NCBI GenBank assembly: GCA_965279135.1
Contig: OZ257133.1
Span: 2,232,001-2,296,000 of the forward strand
DNA length: 64,000 bases
Direction: 5' to 3'
Source of the DNA: Croceimicrobium sp965279135
GTDB lineage: Bacteria; Bacteroidota; Bacteroidia; Flavobacteriales; Schleiferiaceae
Shown here: in pieces, positions 15,387 to 24,319 of the stretch
Position numbering within the stretch: the first letter of the stretch is position 1
How the letters are laid out: the number at the start of each line of letters is the position of its first letter
Translations under genes and position numbers: made by a program
The notes under the pieces: generated by a model
Databases searched by the model: none
What the model was told of the DNA's origin: nothing
What the model saw: the letters and a program-made list of their open reading frames with translations, nothing else

Positions 15387-17801
15387 ATGAAATCAATAAA
15401 GTACCTGGTCGCTTTGTTGCTGACTGGATACGTCACCTATGCTCAGAATTTATTTGTGAGCGATTCCTATGAAGGAGAAGCCATTGAAAGAGTGAAAGTC
15501 ACTATTCCAAATGACAACCTCGCACCATTATATACCGACGATCGAGGAATTGTGGATATAAGTGCCTTTCGCAATAGCAAGGGAATTGAAATAAGCGCTT
15601 TAGGCTACGCTTCAATCGTATTCAGTTACGCAGAGCTTAAGGCGCAGAATTTCAAAATAAGCCTGGAGCCCATACCGCTGGCGCTGGATCAAGTGGTGGT
15701 TGCTGCCTCCCGATGGAGTCAATCTTCACGCGAACTCCCCTTCCGTATTTCCTCAATGAAAAGCAGGGAAATCATTTTTCAAGCACCCCAAACGGCCGCT
15801 GATCTATTGGGCAGTAGCGGAGAGGTGTTTATCCAAAAAAGTCAGCAAGGAGGGGGAAGCCCGATGATTCGAGGTTTTGCCACTAATCGACTTTTAATAG
15901 CAGTAGATGGAGTGAGAATGAACAATGCCATATTTCGATCCGGAAATTTGCAGCAGGTAATTTCTCTCGATCCCATGGCCATCGAGCGATCCGAACTTTA
16001 CTTCGGACCGGGTTCTGTTATCTATGGCTCCGATGCCATTGGCGGAGTGATGAGTTTTAGTACCCTTGGCGCTAAACTTGGCACTGAAGATGAAACCCTG
16101 GTTTTTGGCAATGCTTATTCTCGCTTTTCTTCAGCCAATCAAGAGCTTAGTCAACATTTTGACGTCAATGTTGGCGGTTCAAAATGGGCCTGGCGAGGCA
16201 GTTTTAGCTATAACCGCTATGGAGATCTTCGCATGGGATCAAACGGACCGGATGAGCTTTTAAGGAACTTTAGCGTCAGCCGTATTGACTCTCAGGATGT
16301 AGTGCAAAGAAATGCCGATCCACAGTTGCAATTGAACACAGGTTTTGAGCAATTTCATACCATGCAGAAATTGAGATTCCGCCCAAACACCTACTGGGAC
16401 TTTGAGTACAGCTTGATATACTCTGAAACCTCTGATTATGATCGATATGATCGATTAATTCGGACCAGAGATATTGCTCCACGTAGCGCTGAATGGTACT
16501 ATGGACCACAAATTTGGGCTATGAACAAGCTGGAAGTCAACTATCGAAAAACTGGTTTACTATCGGATGGAGCTACCCTGAGACTGGCGCATCAAAATTT
16601 CACCGAAAGCCGCCACGATCGAGACTTTGGCGACCCAGACTTACGTCATCGCGAAGAGCAAGTTGGAGCAATCTCCGCAAATCTTGATCTACGCAAGCGA
16701 TTAAGTTCGAAGCATAAACTGTTTTATGGTTTAGAGTATATCCGTAATGATGTAGAATCCGAAGGAACTATTGAAGACATCAATTCGGGGGCCTTAAGGG
16801 CGACTGCATCAAGATACCCTCAATCGGATTGGACGAGTTTGGCTGCCTATCTTAATCATGAGTGGGAGCTTTCGCAGTCTTTCACCAGCCAATTGGGTTT
16901 ACGATACAATCAATTCCTGATCAATAGCGATTTTGGCCTCAATGCCGATTTCTATCCTCTACCATTCGAAACTGCGGAAGTGAATGCTGGGAACCTTACT
17001 GGTAGCCTGGGTTTTGTGTTCCGCCCTTCCGAAGCATGGAAATGGAGATTAAATTTTGGAACTGCCTTTCGTGCACCGAATGTGGATGATATAGGAAAAG
17101 TCTTTGACTCCGGAAACTCTGTGGTTGTAGTACCAAATCCGGATCTAGAGGCGGAATATGCTTACAATGCGGAATTAGGCTTAGCTACTCTGATCGCGTC
17201 TCAATTCAAACTAGACTTTAGTGCCTATTTCACTTATTTGGATCAAGCCCTGGTTCGCAGGCCCTTCAGCATAAATGGTTTGGATAGTCTTGTTTATGAT
17301 GGCGAACTTAGTCAGGTGCAAGCGGTCCAAAATGCAGCCCGCGCCCAGGTATATGGATTCCAAGTCGGTCTGGATTGGGAGTGGAATGATCACTGGACCT
17401 GGAGAAATCAGTTCAACTGGCAACGTGGTGAGGAAGAAGATGAAGATGGAGAAATCGGACCTTCCCGTCATGCTGCTCCATGGTTTGGGCTTAGCAGGCT
17501 TCGTTTCCAAAATGAAGGCCTGCAAATGGAATTAAACTATCAATTCTCTGGCGCCGTTAATGCGGAAAATCTCAATTTCGAGGAGGCCAATAAGGATCAC
17601 CTTTATCTGGAAGATGCTAATGGGGAATTATACTCGCCGGGCTGGTATACCTTAAACTTTAGAGCTAGTTATACCCTAAATGAATCCTGGCAGCTTAGCG
17701 GTGGCGTCGATAACATTACTGATCAACGCTTTCGCCCTTATAGTAGCGGCTTGGTCGCACCAGGAAGAAACTTTATCCTGGCCTTGCGCTTTAGCTTTTA
17801 A
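15387..17801 (+). CDS. TonB-dependent outer membrane receptor
   Basis: An 804-residue outer-membrane receptor that imports a ligand using TonB energy. A signal peptide (1-19) is followed by a short carboxypeptidase-regulatory-like beta domain (about 22-95). The plug follows, with a TonB-box-like ALDQVVVAASR segment, then GGGSPMIRGFATNRLLIAVDGVR and GPGSVIYGSDAIGGVM. The beta-barrel ends in the aromatic residue of ALRFSF. The plug wording resembles heme/siderophore and cobalamin-type receptors, but the ligand cannot be read from sequence. The small membrane-anchored protein upstream is probably co-transcribed. A terminator follows at once. Confidence 0.93.
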   Translation: MKSIKYLVALLLTGYVTYAQNLFVSDSYEGEAIERVKVTIPNDNLAPLYTDDRGIVDISAFRNSKGIEISALGYASIVFSYAELKAQNFKISLEPIPLALDQVVVAASRWSQSSRELPFRISSMKSREIIFQAPQTAADLLGSSGEVFIQKSQQGGGSPMIRGFATNRLLIAVDGVRMNNAIFRSGNLQQVISLDPMAIERSELYFGPGSVIYGSDAIGGVMSFSTLGAKLGTEDETLVFGNAYSRFSSANQELSQHFDVNVGGSKWAWRGSFSYNRYGDLRMGSNGPDELLRNFSVSRIDSQDVVQRNADPQLQLNTGFEQFHTMQKLRFRPNTYWDFEYSLIYSETSDYDRYDRLIRTRDIAPRSAEWYYGPQIWAMNKLEVNYRKTGLLSDGATLRLAHQNFTESRHDRDFGDPDLRHREEQVGAISANLDLRKRLSSKHKLFYGLEYIRNDVESEGTIEDINSGALRATASRYPQSDWTSLAAYLNHEWELSQSFTSQLGLRYNQFLINSDFGLNADFYPLPFETAEVNAGNLTGSLGFVFRPSEAWKWRLNFGTAFRAPNVDDIGKVFDSGNSVVVVPNPDLEAEYAYNAELGLATLIASQFKLDFSAYFTYLDQALVRRPFSINGLDSLVYDGELSQVQAVQNAARAQVYGFQVGLDWEWNDHWTWRNQFNWQRGEEEDEDGEIGPSRHAAPWFGLSRLRFQNEGLQMELNYQFSGAVNAENLNFEEANKDHLYLEDANGELYSPGWYTLNFRASYTLNESWQLSGGVDNITDQRFRPYSSGLVAPGRNFILALRFSF

Positions 17802-17807
17802 CATTTA

Positions 17808-17833
17808 GCCGGTCTTAGGACCGGCTTTTTTTT
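17808..17833 (+). terminator. Rho-independent terminator after the TonB receptor
   Basis: A 7-bp GC-rich stem (GCCGGTC with GACCGGC), TTAG loop and eight T residues. Confidence 0.92.
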
Positions 17834-17884
17834 CAAATAAACCAGCCTTTTTTATGCTCATGTCGTGAACCTTTTGGAAAACAA

Positions 17885-19099
17885 ATGATTCTATTGTCTA
17901 TGATGAAATATATTACTTCCCTACTTCTCTGTTGTTGCATGTATTTAGGCTATTCTCAGAATCAAACCTGGATTGGCTTAAACGGCATTCCTGGTGGCTT
18001 TCATCACCCGGTGACTTTTGCCATTGGTGATTTTGGATATATGACTACCGGAACCAGCAGTCTTGGTGCAGATACCGACAAAATGTACCGTTACAATCCC
18101 ATTACAGATTCATGGGCTACTCTGAACGATTTTCCTGGAGGCGTGCGTAGTTTCTCTATTGGACTGGAATATAAAGGGTACGGCTACCTGGGCTTTGGCG
18201 CAGGCAGTGGACAGTATTTCAAAGATTTATGGCGATTTGATACGGCAACCAACAACTGGACCCGATTAGCAGATTGTGGTTGTGATGCCCGTCGTCATCC
18301 TGCTATGATGGCTGCCAACGATAAAATTTATGTAGGTCTTGGTAATGATAACACCGGAGACCTGAGAGACTTTTGGGTATATGATATCCCCACCGACTCC
18401 TGGACACAGTTACCGAATATTCCAGGTTTAGCGCGTCACCATCCATTTATGTTTTCAGTAAATGGAGAGGTATTCGCAGGAATGGGACACGGTGGAAACT
18501 TCATCTTCGACGATTGGTTCCGCTTTGATACAGTGAACAACCGCTGGGAAAGAATGACTGATTTCCCGGGAGAGGCCAGAGTAGCAGGAACCCAATTTGA
18601 TCATAACGGTTATGGCTATGTATTAAGTGGTGATGGTGATGACCATAATTTCATGTCAACCGGGGAAATGTGGCGCTATCAGTTTAGCAGCGACACCTGG
18701 ACCCAATTAAGTCCTCATCCAGGATTTAGCCGTTGGGCGCCAGGATCCTTTGTGATCGGAGATACGGCTTACTTTTTTGGTGGATATGATCGTGTAAATC
18801 AGGTATTCCCAACCAGCATGTTCAAATACTTCTTCAACAGCGCCGGAATTGGACTGGAAGAAGACCAACTGCAGGCTAACTTGTTTTACCCTAATCCTAG
18901 CTCGGGGAGGGTTCAACTCAATACCGAAAAACAGTGGCAGTCAGTTGAACTTTATGATATGACTGGTATGCGGGTCGGTAATTGGACTTTAGCAGATTCT
19001 GAACTTAGGCTCGAAGCACTGGAGGATGCACTCTATATTTTAGAGTTGATTGATGATAAGGGTACCGTGTACCGTGAAAAACTCTTAGTGCGGAAGTAG
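17885..19099 (+). CDS. Kelch-repeat beta-propeller protein with T9SS sorting domain
   Basis: A 404-residue secreted protein. A hydrophobic signal peptide (ending YLGYSQ, about residue 25) precedes about six Kelch-like repeats. These have recurring units such as MYRYNPITDSWATLNDFPGG, LWRFDTATNNWTRL, FWVYDIPTDSWTQLP, WFRFDTVNNRWERM and MWRYQFSSDTWTQL, spaced about 50 residues and forming a propeller. The last about 80 residues, from LFYPNPSSG, match a type A T9SS sorting domain. The start is uncertain: ATG codons at 17885, 17900 and 17903 all open the signal peptide. Its role is unknown; such propellers often mediate binding at the cell surface. Confidence 0.88.
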   Translation: MILLSMMKYITSLLLCCCMYLGYSQNQTWIGLNGIPGGFHHPVTFAIGDFGYMTTGTSSLGADTDKMYRYNPITDSWATLNDFPGGVRSFSIGLEYKGYGYLGFGAGSGQYFKDLWRFDTATNNWTRLADCGCDARRHPAMMAANDKIYVGLGNDNTGDLRDFWVYDIPTDSWTQLPNIPGLARHHPFMFSVNGEVFAGMGHGGNFIFDDWFRFDTVNNRWERMTDFPGEARVAGTQFDHNGYGYVLSGDGDDHNFMSTGEMWRYQFSSDTWTQLSPHPGFSRWAPGSFVIGDTAYFFGGYDRVNQVFPTSMFKYFFNSAGIGLEEDQLQANLFYPNPSSGRVQLNTEKQWQSVELYDMTGMRVGNWTLADSELRLEALEDALYILELIDDKGTVYREKLLVRK

Positions 19100-19154
19100 A
19101 AAAAGAACTTCAGCAAAAGACTTTTTTGGAATCCTTCTATCCACTTCTTGGGGC

Positions 19155-19162
19155 TAAATTTG
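19155..19162 (+). promoter_or_regulatory. Likely ctaA promoter, nearly leaderless
   Basis: TAAATTTG matches the Bacteroidota -7 consensus and ends 4 bases before the ATG at 19167. A TTTG lies upstream at 19125-19128 near the -33 position. Transcription would start at or next to the start codon. Confidence 0.55.
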
Positions 19163-19166
19163 TGGC

Positions 19167-20210
19167 ATGAAAAAGTGGTTGATTCGCCTATCTCGAATCG
19201 AGATTGTACTGATCTTTCTGGTAATAATCGCGGGCTCCGTGGTGCGCATGAGTGGTTCAGGTATGGGCTGCCCAGACTGGCCAATGTGTTTTGGTCATTT
19301 AATTCCACCAACTGAAAGAGAGCAACTGGATTGGAAACCTAATACTGCCTTTCAGAAGAAGCAAATCATCATCCTCGATGAAGCCCTGTATTTTGCAGTG
19401 GAGGATTTCCGCTCCGGAGAAACTCTCGAACTCAAAAACTGGGAGAAGTACACGAAACATGACTATGCCATTTTCAACCCTGTTCACACCTGGATTGAAT
19501 ACATCAATAGACTAATTGGCGCTCTCTCTGGCCTGCCAATGCTAGCAATGGTTTTTATAAGCCTCTTCATGGTGCGGCAAAACTGGAGCTATCTCGCACT
19601 TTCTCTCGCCGGCCTATTCATGCTTGGTTTTGAAGCCTGGTTAGGAAAATTGGTAGTTGATGGAAACTTGATTCCAGGTAGCATTACAATCCACATGATC
19701 GGAGCATTAATGATTGTGGCCATACTTCTAGTCCTAAATGCACTCTTAGAAAGAGAAACCGAATCAGAAAGAGGATACACTAAAAATTTTCGGTTCCTAA
19801 GCGCCTTAGCGGTCCTTATGACTCTTATTCAAATTGGTCTGGGCACCCAGGTACGGGAAACAGTGGATACCCTTCAACAAATGGGGATGCCTCGTGGGGA
19901 TTGGATGGACAATATGGATGTCGTTTTCTACATCCACCGTAGCTTTTCTATCCTAATGCTCTTACTTAATATTTGGCTTTGGAATCAAAACCGAAAGCTA
20001 GGTCTGGGCTATTGGCACTGGAATTGGATAATGCTGGTAATTGGCTTGGAACTGCTGATCGGAATCATCCTCGCCTATTTCGATCTCCCCTATTTTGCTC
20101 AGCCTCTGCACTTGCTATTAGGTGCCATACTTTTTGCCTTACAAGGTCATGCCCTAATTAAGCTTTACTTGCACGGAAATCAATCTGTCTTACAAGCAAC
20201 AAAAGCTTAG
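19167..20210 (+). CDS. ctaA: Heme A synthase (COX15/CtaA family)
   Basis: A 347-residue integral membrane enzyme that oxidises the heme O methyl group to make heme A for cytochrome oxidases. It has about eight transmembrane segments. Conserved heme-ligand histidines appear in PVHTWIEYINR, SITIHMIGA, FYIHRSFSIL and QPLHLLLGA. Two cysteines in the first extracytoplasmic loop (Cys35 and Cys41, CPDWPMC) form the family redox pair. It starts MKKWLIRLSRIEIVLIF. It stands alone on the plus strand and converges on the DUF2007 gene. Confidence 0.93.
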   Translation: MKKWLIRLSRIEIVLIFLVIIAGSVVRMSGSGMGCPDWPMCFGHLIPPTEREQLDWKPNTAFQKKQIIILDEALYFAVEDFRSGETLELKNWEKYTKHDYAIFNPVHTWIEYINRLIGALSGLPMLAMVFISLFMVRQNWSYLALSLAGLFMLGFEAWLGKLVVDGNLIPGSITIHMIGALMIVAILLVLNALLERETESERGYTKNFRFLSALAVLMTLIQIGLGTQVRETVDTLQQMGMPRGDWMDNMDVVFYIHRSFSILMLLLNIWLWNQNRKLGLGYWHWNWIMLVIGLELLIGIILAYFDLPYFAQPLHLLLGAILFALQGHALIKLYLHGNQSVLQATKA

Positions 20211-20213
20211 AGT

Positions 20214-20444
20214 TTAAATCTTAGCCGGTGGATCGCTGGGGTTTTCGTAGAGAATTTCCAGCGCACGGATACTATCTTCCAATGAAACCTTTAAACGGAT
20301 ACGAGCAAAGCTCACTCCGGAAAGCAAGGTGTTTAGATTATCATTAATCAAATAGCAATTAATCCCTTCCGATTCGAGTCTGCTTTTTAGGATATGCGCC
20401 TCCATAGAGCTATCAAACTGAGCTATTTCGACTAATTGGCCCAT
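20214..20444 (-). CDS. DUF2007 family protein
   Basis: A 76-residue cytoplasmic protein matching DUF2007 (putative signal-transducing protein): VEIAQFDSSMEAHILKSRLE, then GINCYLINDN and IRLKVSLEDSIRALEIL, a small alpha/beta fold like PII-type domains. It overlaps the gldD end by 13 bases, so it is translated with the gldE-gldD unit. No function is known; the overlap suggests coupled expression. Confidence 0.82.
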   Translation of the reverse strand: MGQLVEIAQFDSSMEAHILKSRLESEGINCYLINDNLNTLLSGVSFARIRLKVSLEDSIRALEILYENPSDPPAKI

Positions 20445-20998
20445 TCCAAACTCTCGATAAGATGCGTCATCTCTCCTTCCATGAATTCATTTACAGGTCG
20501 CAGGGAATCTGCATTGGGACTTGCGTAGTAGTACAGCACCCCTCTAAGGAAATGATCACTACTATCAGTCATGAAGAATTGCAGGCTGGTGGCCGCGTCC
20601 CCTTTTAGCTTATACATTAAACCGTAAACCTCCTGATCCTCATTCACAAATAAGAGCTCATCAATCCCATCAGCTTTTACAGTATGCTTATAAGCCAGGT
20701 TATGGCCCTCTTGCAAGAGGGTGTCAAGATTATTATCGTTTACACTGCGATAAGTTAATTGGAGGGTAGCTTTTAAAGATGGGTAGCGTATATCATACCA
20801 ACAGTCTCTTTTCTCTTTAAGCACTGCGGATTCGTTGTATTCAAAACTGTAGGGACAATCCTCATCAAAATCCTGATAAGTCTTTTCCGGCATCTCAATC
20901 CGGAAATAACCAAAGGGCTTGGGGCTATATTCTTCCATACAGGACAGGAGCCCGATTAGAAGCATCACGGTGAATAAATGCTTAATCCTCATCATCAT
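20432..20998 (-). CDS. gldD: Gliding motility lipoprotein GldD
   Basis: A 188-residue lipoprotein of the GldD family, needed for gliding and linked to type IX secretion in flavobacteria. The lipobox is LIGLLSC (Cys20). Family signatures follow: SPKPFGYFRIEMPEKTYQ, CPYSFEYN, and the C-terminal FLRGVLYYYASPNADSLRPV. ATG codons are tandem at the start (three in a row), all within the gldE end; the overlap with gldE is 17 bases. The gene order gldE-gldD next to ssb and mutY is the known flavobacterial arrangement, which supports the assignment. Confidence 0.93.
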   Translation of the reverse strand: MMMRIKHLFTVMLLIGLLSCMEEYSPKPFGYFRIEMPEKTYQDFDEDCPYSFEYNESAVLKEKRDCWYDIRYPSLKATLQLTYRSVNDNNLDTLLQEGHNLAYKHTVKADGIDELLFVNEDQEVYGLMYKLKGDAATSLQFFMTDSSDHFLRGVLYYYASPNADSLRPVNEFMEGEMTHLIESLEWAN

Positions 20999-22313
20999 TT
21001 TCTTTCAGGCTAACCTTAATCCTTTTCATTCTTCGTCCTTCCAGACTTTCTACCTTAAAACGATAGTTCTTAAAATCAATTTCCTCGTTTTTCTCTGGAA
21101 ACTTTCCGGCTAGTTCCAGTAGCAATCCAGCTAGGGTTTCTACCTCATCAAGATATTCCTCAAAATCCTCCTCATCGGCATCTACAACCCTGAAAAAATC
21201 GGTGAGATGGATTTTAGCCTCAAAGACATAGTTACGATCATCGAGTTTGGAATAGTACAATTCTTCATCGTCAAATTCGTCGCTAATCTCCCCTACAATC
21301 TCCTCGATTATGTCCTCCAGGGTAACAATACCCGAAGTCCCTCCATACTCATCAACCACAATGGCGAGGTGAATCTTCTTGTCCTGAAATTCGCGTAAAA
21401 GATCATCAATCTTCTTATTCTCGGGAACATAAAAGGGCTCTCTAAGCAATTGATGCCAATCATAATTATCCGGAGCCTCGATATGGGGTAAAAGATCCTT
21501 GATGTAAAGTATTCCTTCTACCGTATCAAAATTGTCCCGATACACTGGTATTCTGGAATATCCGCTATCTAAAATTATCTGCAATACCTCCCGAAACTCC
21601 TTCTCGCGATCGATGGTAACAACGTCCATTCGAGGCTTCATGATCTGCTTGACATTAGTAGAACCAAACTTCACAATACCCTCCAGAATCTTCTGTTCCT
21701 CCTGAGGACTTTCATCATTGCTGGTAATCTCAAGTGCCTGACTTAAGTCGTCTACTGAAAGGGCTTCAGATCGCTTTTGCAATCGCTTTTCAAATATCCC
21801 GGTAGATCGAACCAGTACCACACTTAAGGGCCGGAAAAAGCGCCTTAAAAGGAAAATAGGACCGCTCATTAAAAGGCTAAAGCTTTTGGAGTTTTTAGTG
21901 GCATATACCTTGGGTAGTACCTCTCCAAAAAGCAGGATCAGGAAGGTGATAAGTCCTACTTTAATGACAATCTCCAAGACTTTATTATCACCAAATTCAA
22001 GCAGAGAATCACTTATTAATCCCGATAAAATAACAATCCCAACATTGATGAAATTGTTGGCCACCAGAATAGTTGCCAATAGGGTCTTGGGATGATCCAG
22101 TAGTTCAGTTAAAGTATCCAGTCTTCCTTTCTTCTGGTCTCTTAATTCCTCTAAATCCCTAGGCGTAATCGAAAAGAAGGCCACTTCTGAACCACTCACC
22201 ATTGCGGAGGCAAACAGCAAGATCAGAAGCACAATTATTGGAAGGATTAGTTCCGCACTAAAAGGTTGAAATATTTCGCTAAGAAGAATTAAACTCGACG
22301 GCTCAGGGTCCAA
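20982..22313 (-). CDS. gldE: Gliding motility-associated protein GldE (CNNM/CBS transporter-like)
   Basis: A 443-residue inner-membrane protein of the HlyC/CorC (CNNM) family. Domain order is a DUF21/CNNM membrane part with four hydrophobic segments (about 20-190), paired CBS domains (about 215-335; MKPRMDVVTIDRE and DEYGGTSGIVTLEDIIEEIVG), and a CorC_HlyC domain (about 355-435). GldE was described next to GldD in Flavobacterium and supports gliding when overexpressed in gldD-related mutants; relatives transport Mg2+ or other cations. It is downstream of ssb by 21 bases and overlaps gldD. Confidence 0.9.
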   Translation of the reverse strand: MDPEPSSLILLSEIFQPFSAELILPIIVLLILLFASAMVSGSEVAFFSITPRDLEELRDQKKGRLDTLTELLDHPKTLLATILVANNFINVGIVILSGLISDSLLEFGDNKVLEIVIKVGLITFLILLFGEVLPKVYATKNSKSFSLLMSGPIFLLRRFFRPLSVVLVRSTGIFEKRLQKRSEALSVDDLSQALEITSNDESPQEEQKILEGIVKFGSTNVKQIMKPRMDVVTIDREKEFREVLQIILDSGYSRIPVYRDNFDTVEGILYIKDLLPHIEAPDNYDWHQLLREPFYVPENKKIDDLLREFQDKKIHLAIVVDEYGGTSGIVTLEDIIEEIVGEISDEFDDEELYYSKLDDRNYVFEAKIHLTDFFRVVDADEEDFEEYLDEVETLAGLLLELAGKFPEKNEEIDFKNYRFKVESLEGRRMKRIKVSLKENDDED

Positions 22314-22334
22314 GGGCGGTGATTTGGTTAATAC

Positions 22335-22799
22335 TTAGAATGGCAGATCGTCTTCCTGCTCATTCCCAGGGGATCCAAAACTGGCGGCTGTATTACCCGC
22401 CTGTCCTTGCTCATTGCCATAAGTTCCGGAACCGCTGTTCCCTGGATTGGCATTAGCTGGTCTTCCGCCTAACATCATGAAATTATCCGTCATGATCTCG
22501 GTGGTATAACGCGTCTCTTTGGTGGATTGATCCTGCCAGCTTCTAGTCCGTATGCGGCCCTCTACATAAACCTTGTCTCCTTTGTTTAAATACTTTGAAA
22601 CCACATCTACCAGTCCGCCACGAACCACAATGTTATGCCACTCGGTCTGAGTAACCTGCTCTCCATTGCGATTGGTATAGGATTCTGAAGTTGCAATTGG
22701 GAAGCGTGCGAGAGAACCACCATTTTCAAAGTGTTTCACTTCTGGATCTGCTCCAAGATTGCCGATGAGGATCACCTTATTTAAACTGCCGTTGGCCAT
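22335..22799 (-). CDS. ssb: Single-stranded DNA-binding protein
   Basis: A 154-residue SSB with an OB fold at 1-110: VILIGNLGADPEV, FPIATSESY, TEWHNIVVRGG, GDKVYVEGRIRTRSW. A glycine/asparagine/glutamine-rich linker follows, and the acidic tip EEDDLPF recruits repair and replication proteins. It lies between mutY and gldE. A separate promoter (22823-22830) inside the mutY end region suggests independent transcription. Confidence 0.97.
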   Translation of the reverse strand: MANGSLNKVILIGNLGADPEVKHFENGGSLARFPIATSESYTNRNGEQVTQTEWHNIVVRGGLVDVVSKYLNKGDKVYVEGRIRTRSWQDQSTKETRYTTEIMTDNFMMLGGRPANANPGNSGSGTYGNEQGQAGNTAASFGSPGNEQEDDLPF

Positions 22800-22822
22800 T
22801 ATTTCGTTTAAAGCTTGACTAA

Positions 22823-22830
22823 CAAATATA
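22823..22830 (-). promoter_or_regulatory. Likely ssb promoter
   Basis: TATATTTG on the minus strand matches the Bacteroidota -7 consensus. It ends 23 bases before the ssb ATG and lies just after the mutY stop codon. Confidence 0.6.
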
Positions 22831-22831
22831 G

Positions 22832-23902
22832 CTATTCAAGCGGCAAAGTTAGTTGATTTTCATCCAGGAATTTACGCAATGGACGGGGAAGTGCAAAGTC
22901 TCCTAAGTCCTTGATCGAAACCTTGTTTAAGTGCTCTGAGGAGTCCTTTGTTAATGCTAGTTCCAGATCAATTTGCCAGAGGGTTATGAAGAGACTTTGA
23001 TGACTCAATTTATGCTTGGGCAGACGAAAGTATTGCAAATCCAAAGCTTTAGAATTATTAACTATCGAACTTAGATTTCGTCTGGCTTCCGCGGTATCCC
23101 ACTCTGCTGAACTCTCATTTAAAGGGAACTGAAACAATCCTCGCCAGATACCTTCTGAGCGGCGTTCCAGCCAGGTGTCACCTTTAAACCGGAAGTACCA
23201 ATAGTTCAGATAACGAGTTTGATCATATTGCTTCTTTTTCTTCACCGGTAGTTCGGCTACCACACTGCGGCTATGAGCAACGCATACCTCCTTTAAAGGA
23301 CAAATTCCACAATCGGGATTTTTAGGTTTGCATTGCAAGGCCCCAAACTCCATGATAGCCTGATTGTGAGTAGCTGGATCTTCTTTGTCGAGAAATGAAT
23401 CTGCATACTTCTGAAAAAGCTTCTTACCGGCAGAGGAGTTTACCGGATTATAATCACCTACTAAACGACTAAGCACTCTTTGCACATTTCCGTCTACTAC
23501 CGCATAGGGCAAATTATAGGCGAAAGAGCTGATTGCTGCCGCTGTATAATCACCTACTCCTTTTAAGGCTCGAACTTCTTCATATGTTTCCGGAAAATCA
23601 GATGAAGGATTTTCCCAAATACTCTTTGCTGCTTGATGCAGATTTCTGGCTCTACTGTAATAGCCCAGTCCCTCCCAAAGTCTTAAGACCTCTTCTTCAG
23701 GGGCCTGAGCCAAATCTTTCACTTCGGGATACTGCCTTAGGAACCGCTCGTAATAAGGTAATCCCTGCTCAACTCTGGTCTGCTGGAGTATTATTTCACT
23801 CAACCAAATAGCATAAGGGTCCCTGGTTTGTCTCCAGGGCAATTCACGCTGGTGTTGATAATACCAATCCTTGAGCTTAAGTCTAGCCTTAGACCAATCC
23901 AA
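22832..23902 (-). CDS. mutY: A/G-specific adenine glycosylase
   Basis: A 356-residue base-excision repair enzyme that removes adenine paired with 8-oxoguanine. The helix-hairpin-helix LKGVGDYTA (113-121) and catalytic Asp137 (VVDGNVQRVL) are present, with Glu37 in SEIILQQT. The [4Fe-4S] cluster ligands are Cys191, Cys198, Cys201 and Cys207 in the C-X6-C-X2-C-X5-C pattern. The C-terminal NUDIX-like domain that reads 8-oxoguanine spans about 225-350. Gene order with ssb, gldE and gldD is typical of flavobacteria. Confidence 0.97.
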   Translation of the reverse strand: MDWSKARLKLKDWYYQHQRELPWRQTRDPYAIWLSEIILQQTRVEQGLPYYERFLRQYPEVKDLAQAPEEEVLRLWEGLGYYSRARNLHQAAKSIWENPSSDFPETYEEVRALKGVGDYTAAAISSFAYNLPYAVVDGNVQRVLSRLVGDYNPVNSSAGKKLFQKYADSFLDKEDPATHNQAIMEFGALQCKPKNPDCGICPLKEVCVAHSRSVVAELPVKKKKQYDQTRYLNYWYFRFKGDTWLERRSEGIWRGLFQFPLNESSAEWDTAEARRNLSSIVNNSKALDLQYFRLPKHKLSHQSLFITLWQIDLELALTKDSSEHLNKVSIKDLGDFALPRPLRKFLDENQLTLPLE

Positions 23903-23975
23903 AATATTTGTATTTGAGGGTTTTAGGATATAAAATATTTCCTAAGAGGTTGATCTTCATTAATATTTTTCCTCC

Positions 23976-23991
23976 TATATTTGCAGCCCTC
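23976..23991 (+). promoter_or_regulatory. HU gene promoter (-7 element and start region)
   Basis: TATATTTG (23976-23983) followed by CAGCCC matches the Bacteroidota -7 element. TTG at 23950-23952 may act as the -33 element. From ATTTG onward the sequence is identical over twelve bases to the rplU promoter. Confidence 0.65.
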
Positions 23992-24025
23992 AAAATTAGA
24001 GTTTTAACACATAATTGATATTCAA

Positions 24026-24316
24026 ATGACTAAAGCTGACATTGTAAACCGAATTACTGATAAGACCGGAATGGAAAAGTCTGATGTACAGGCTGTTGTT
24101 GAGTCTTTCATGAAGGAGGTTAGAAACAGCTTGGAAGCTGGAGACAATGTGTATCTAAGGGGATTTGGAAGCTTCATCATTAAGAAGCGCGCCGAGAAAA
24201 CTGGCCGCAACATCTCTAAGAACACGACCATTATTATTCCTGCTCACAACATTCCATCTTTCAAACCTGCGAAGACCTTTGTTGAGTCAGTAAAAAGAAA
24301 GGTTAAAGTCAGCTAA
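24026..24316 (+). CDS. HU family DNA-binding protein
   Basis: A 96-residue histone-like DNA-bending protein. The helical dimerisation part is MTKADIVNRITDKTGMEKSD to about residue 45. The beta-arm region includes VYLRGFGSFIIKKRAEKTGR and NTTIIIPAHNIPSFKPAK, and a basic tail follows. It binds DNA with little sequence preference and organises the nucleoid. First gene of a unit with a TPR protein (3 bases away), the COX24-type peptide and RNase G. Confidence 0.93.
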   Translation: MTKADIVNRITDKTGMEKSDVQAVVESFMKEVRNSLEAGDNVYLRGFGSFIIKKRAEKTGRNISKNTTIIIPAHNIPSFKPAKTFVESVKRKVKVS

Positions 24317-24319
24317 GAC

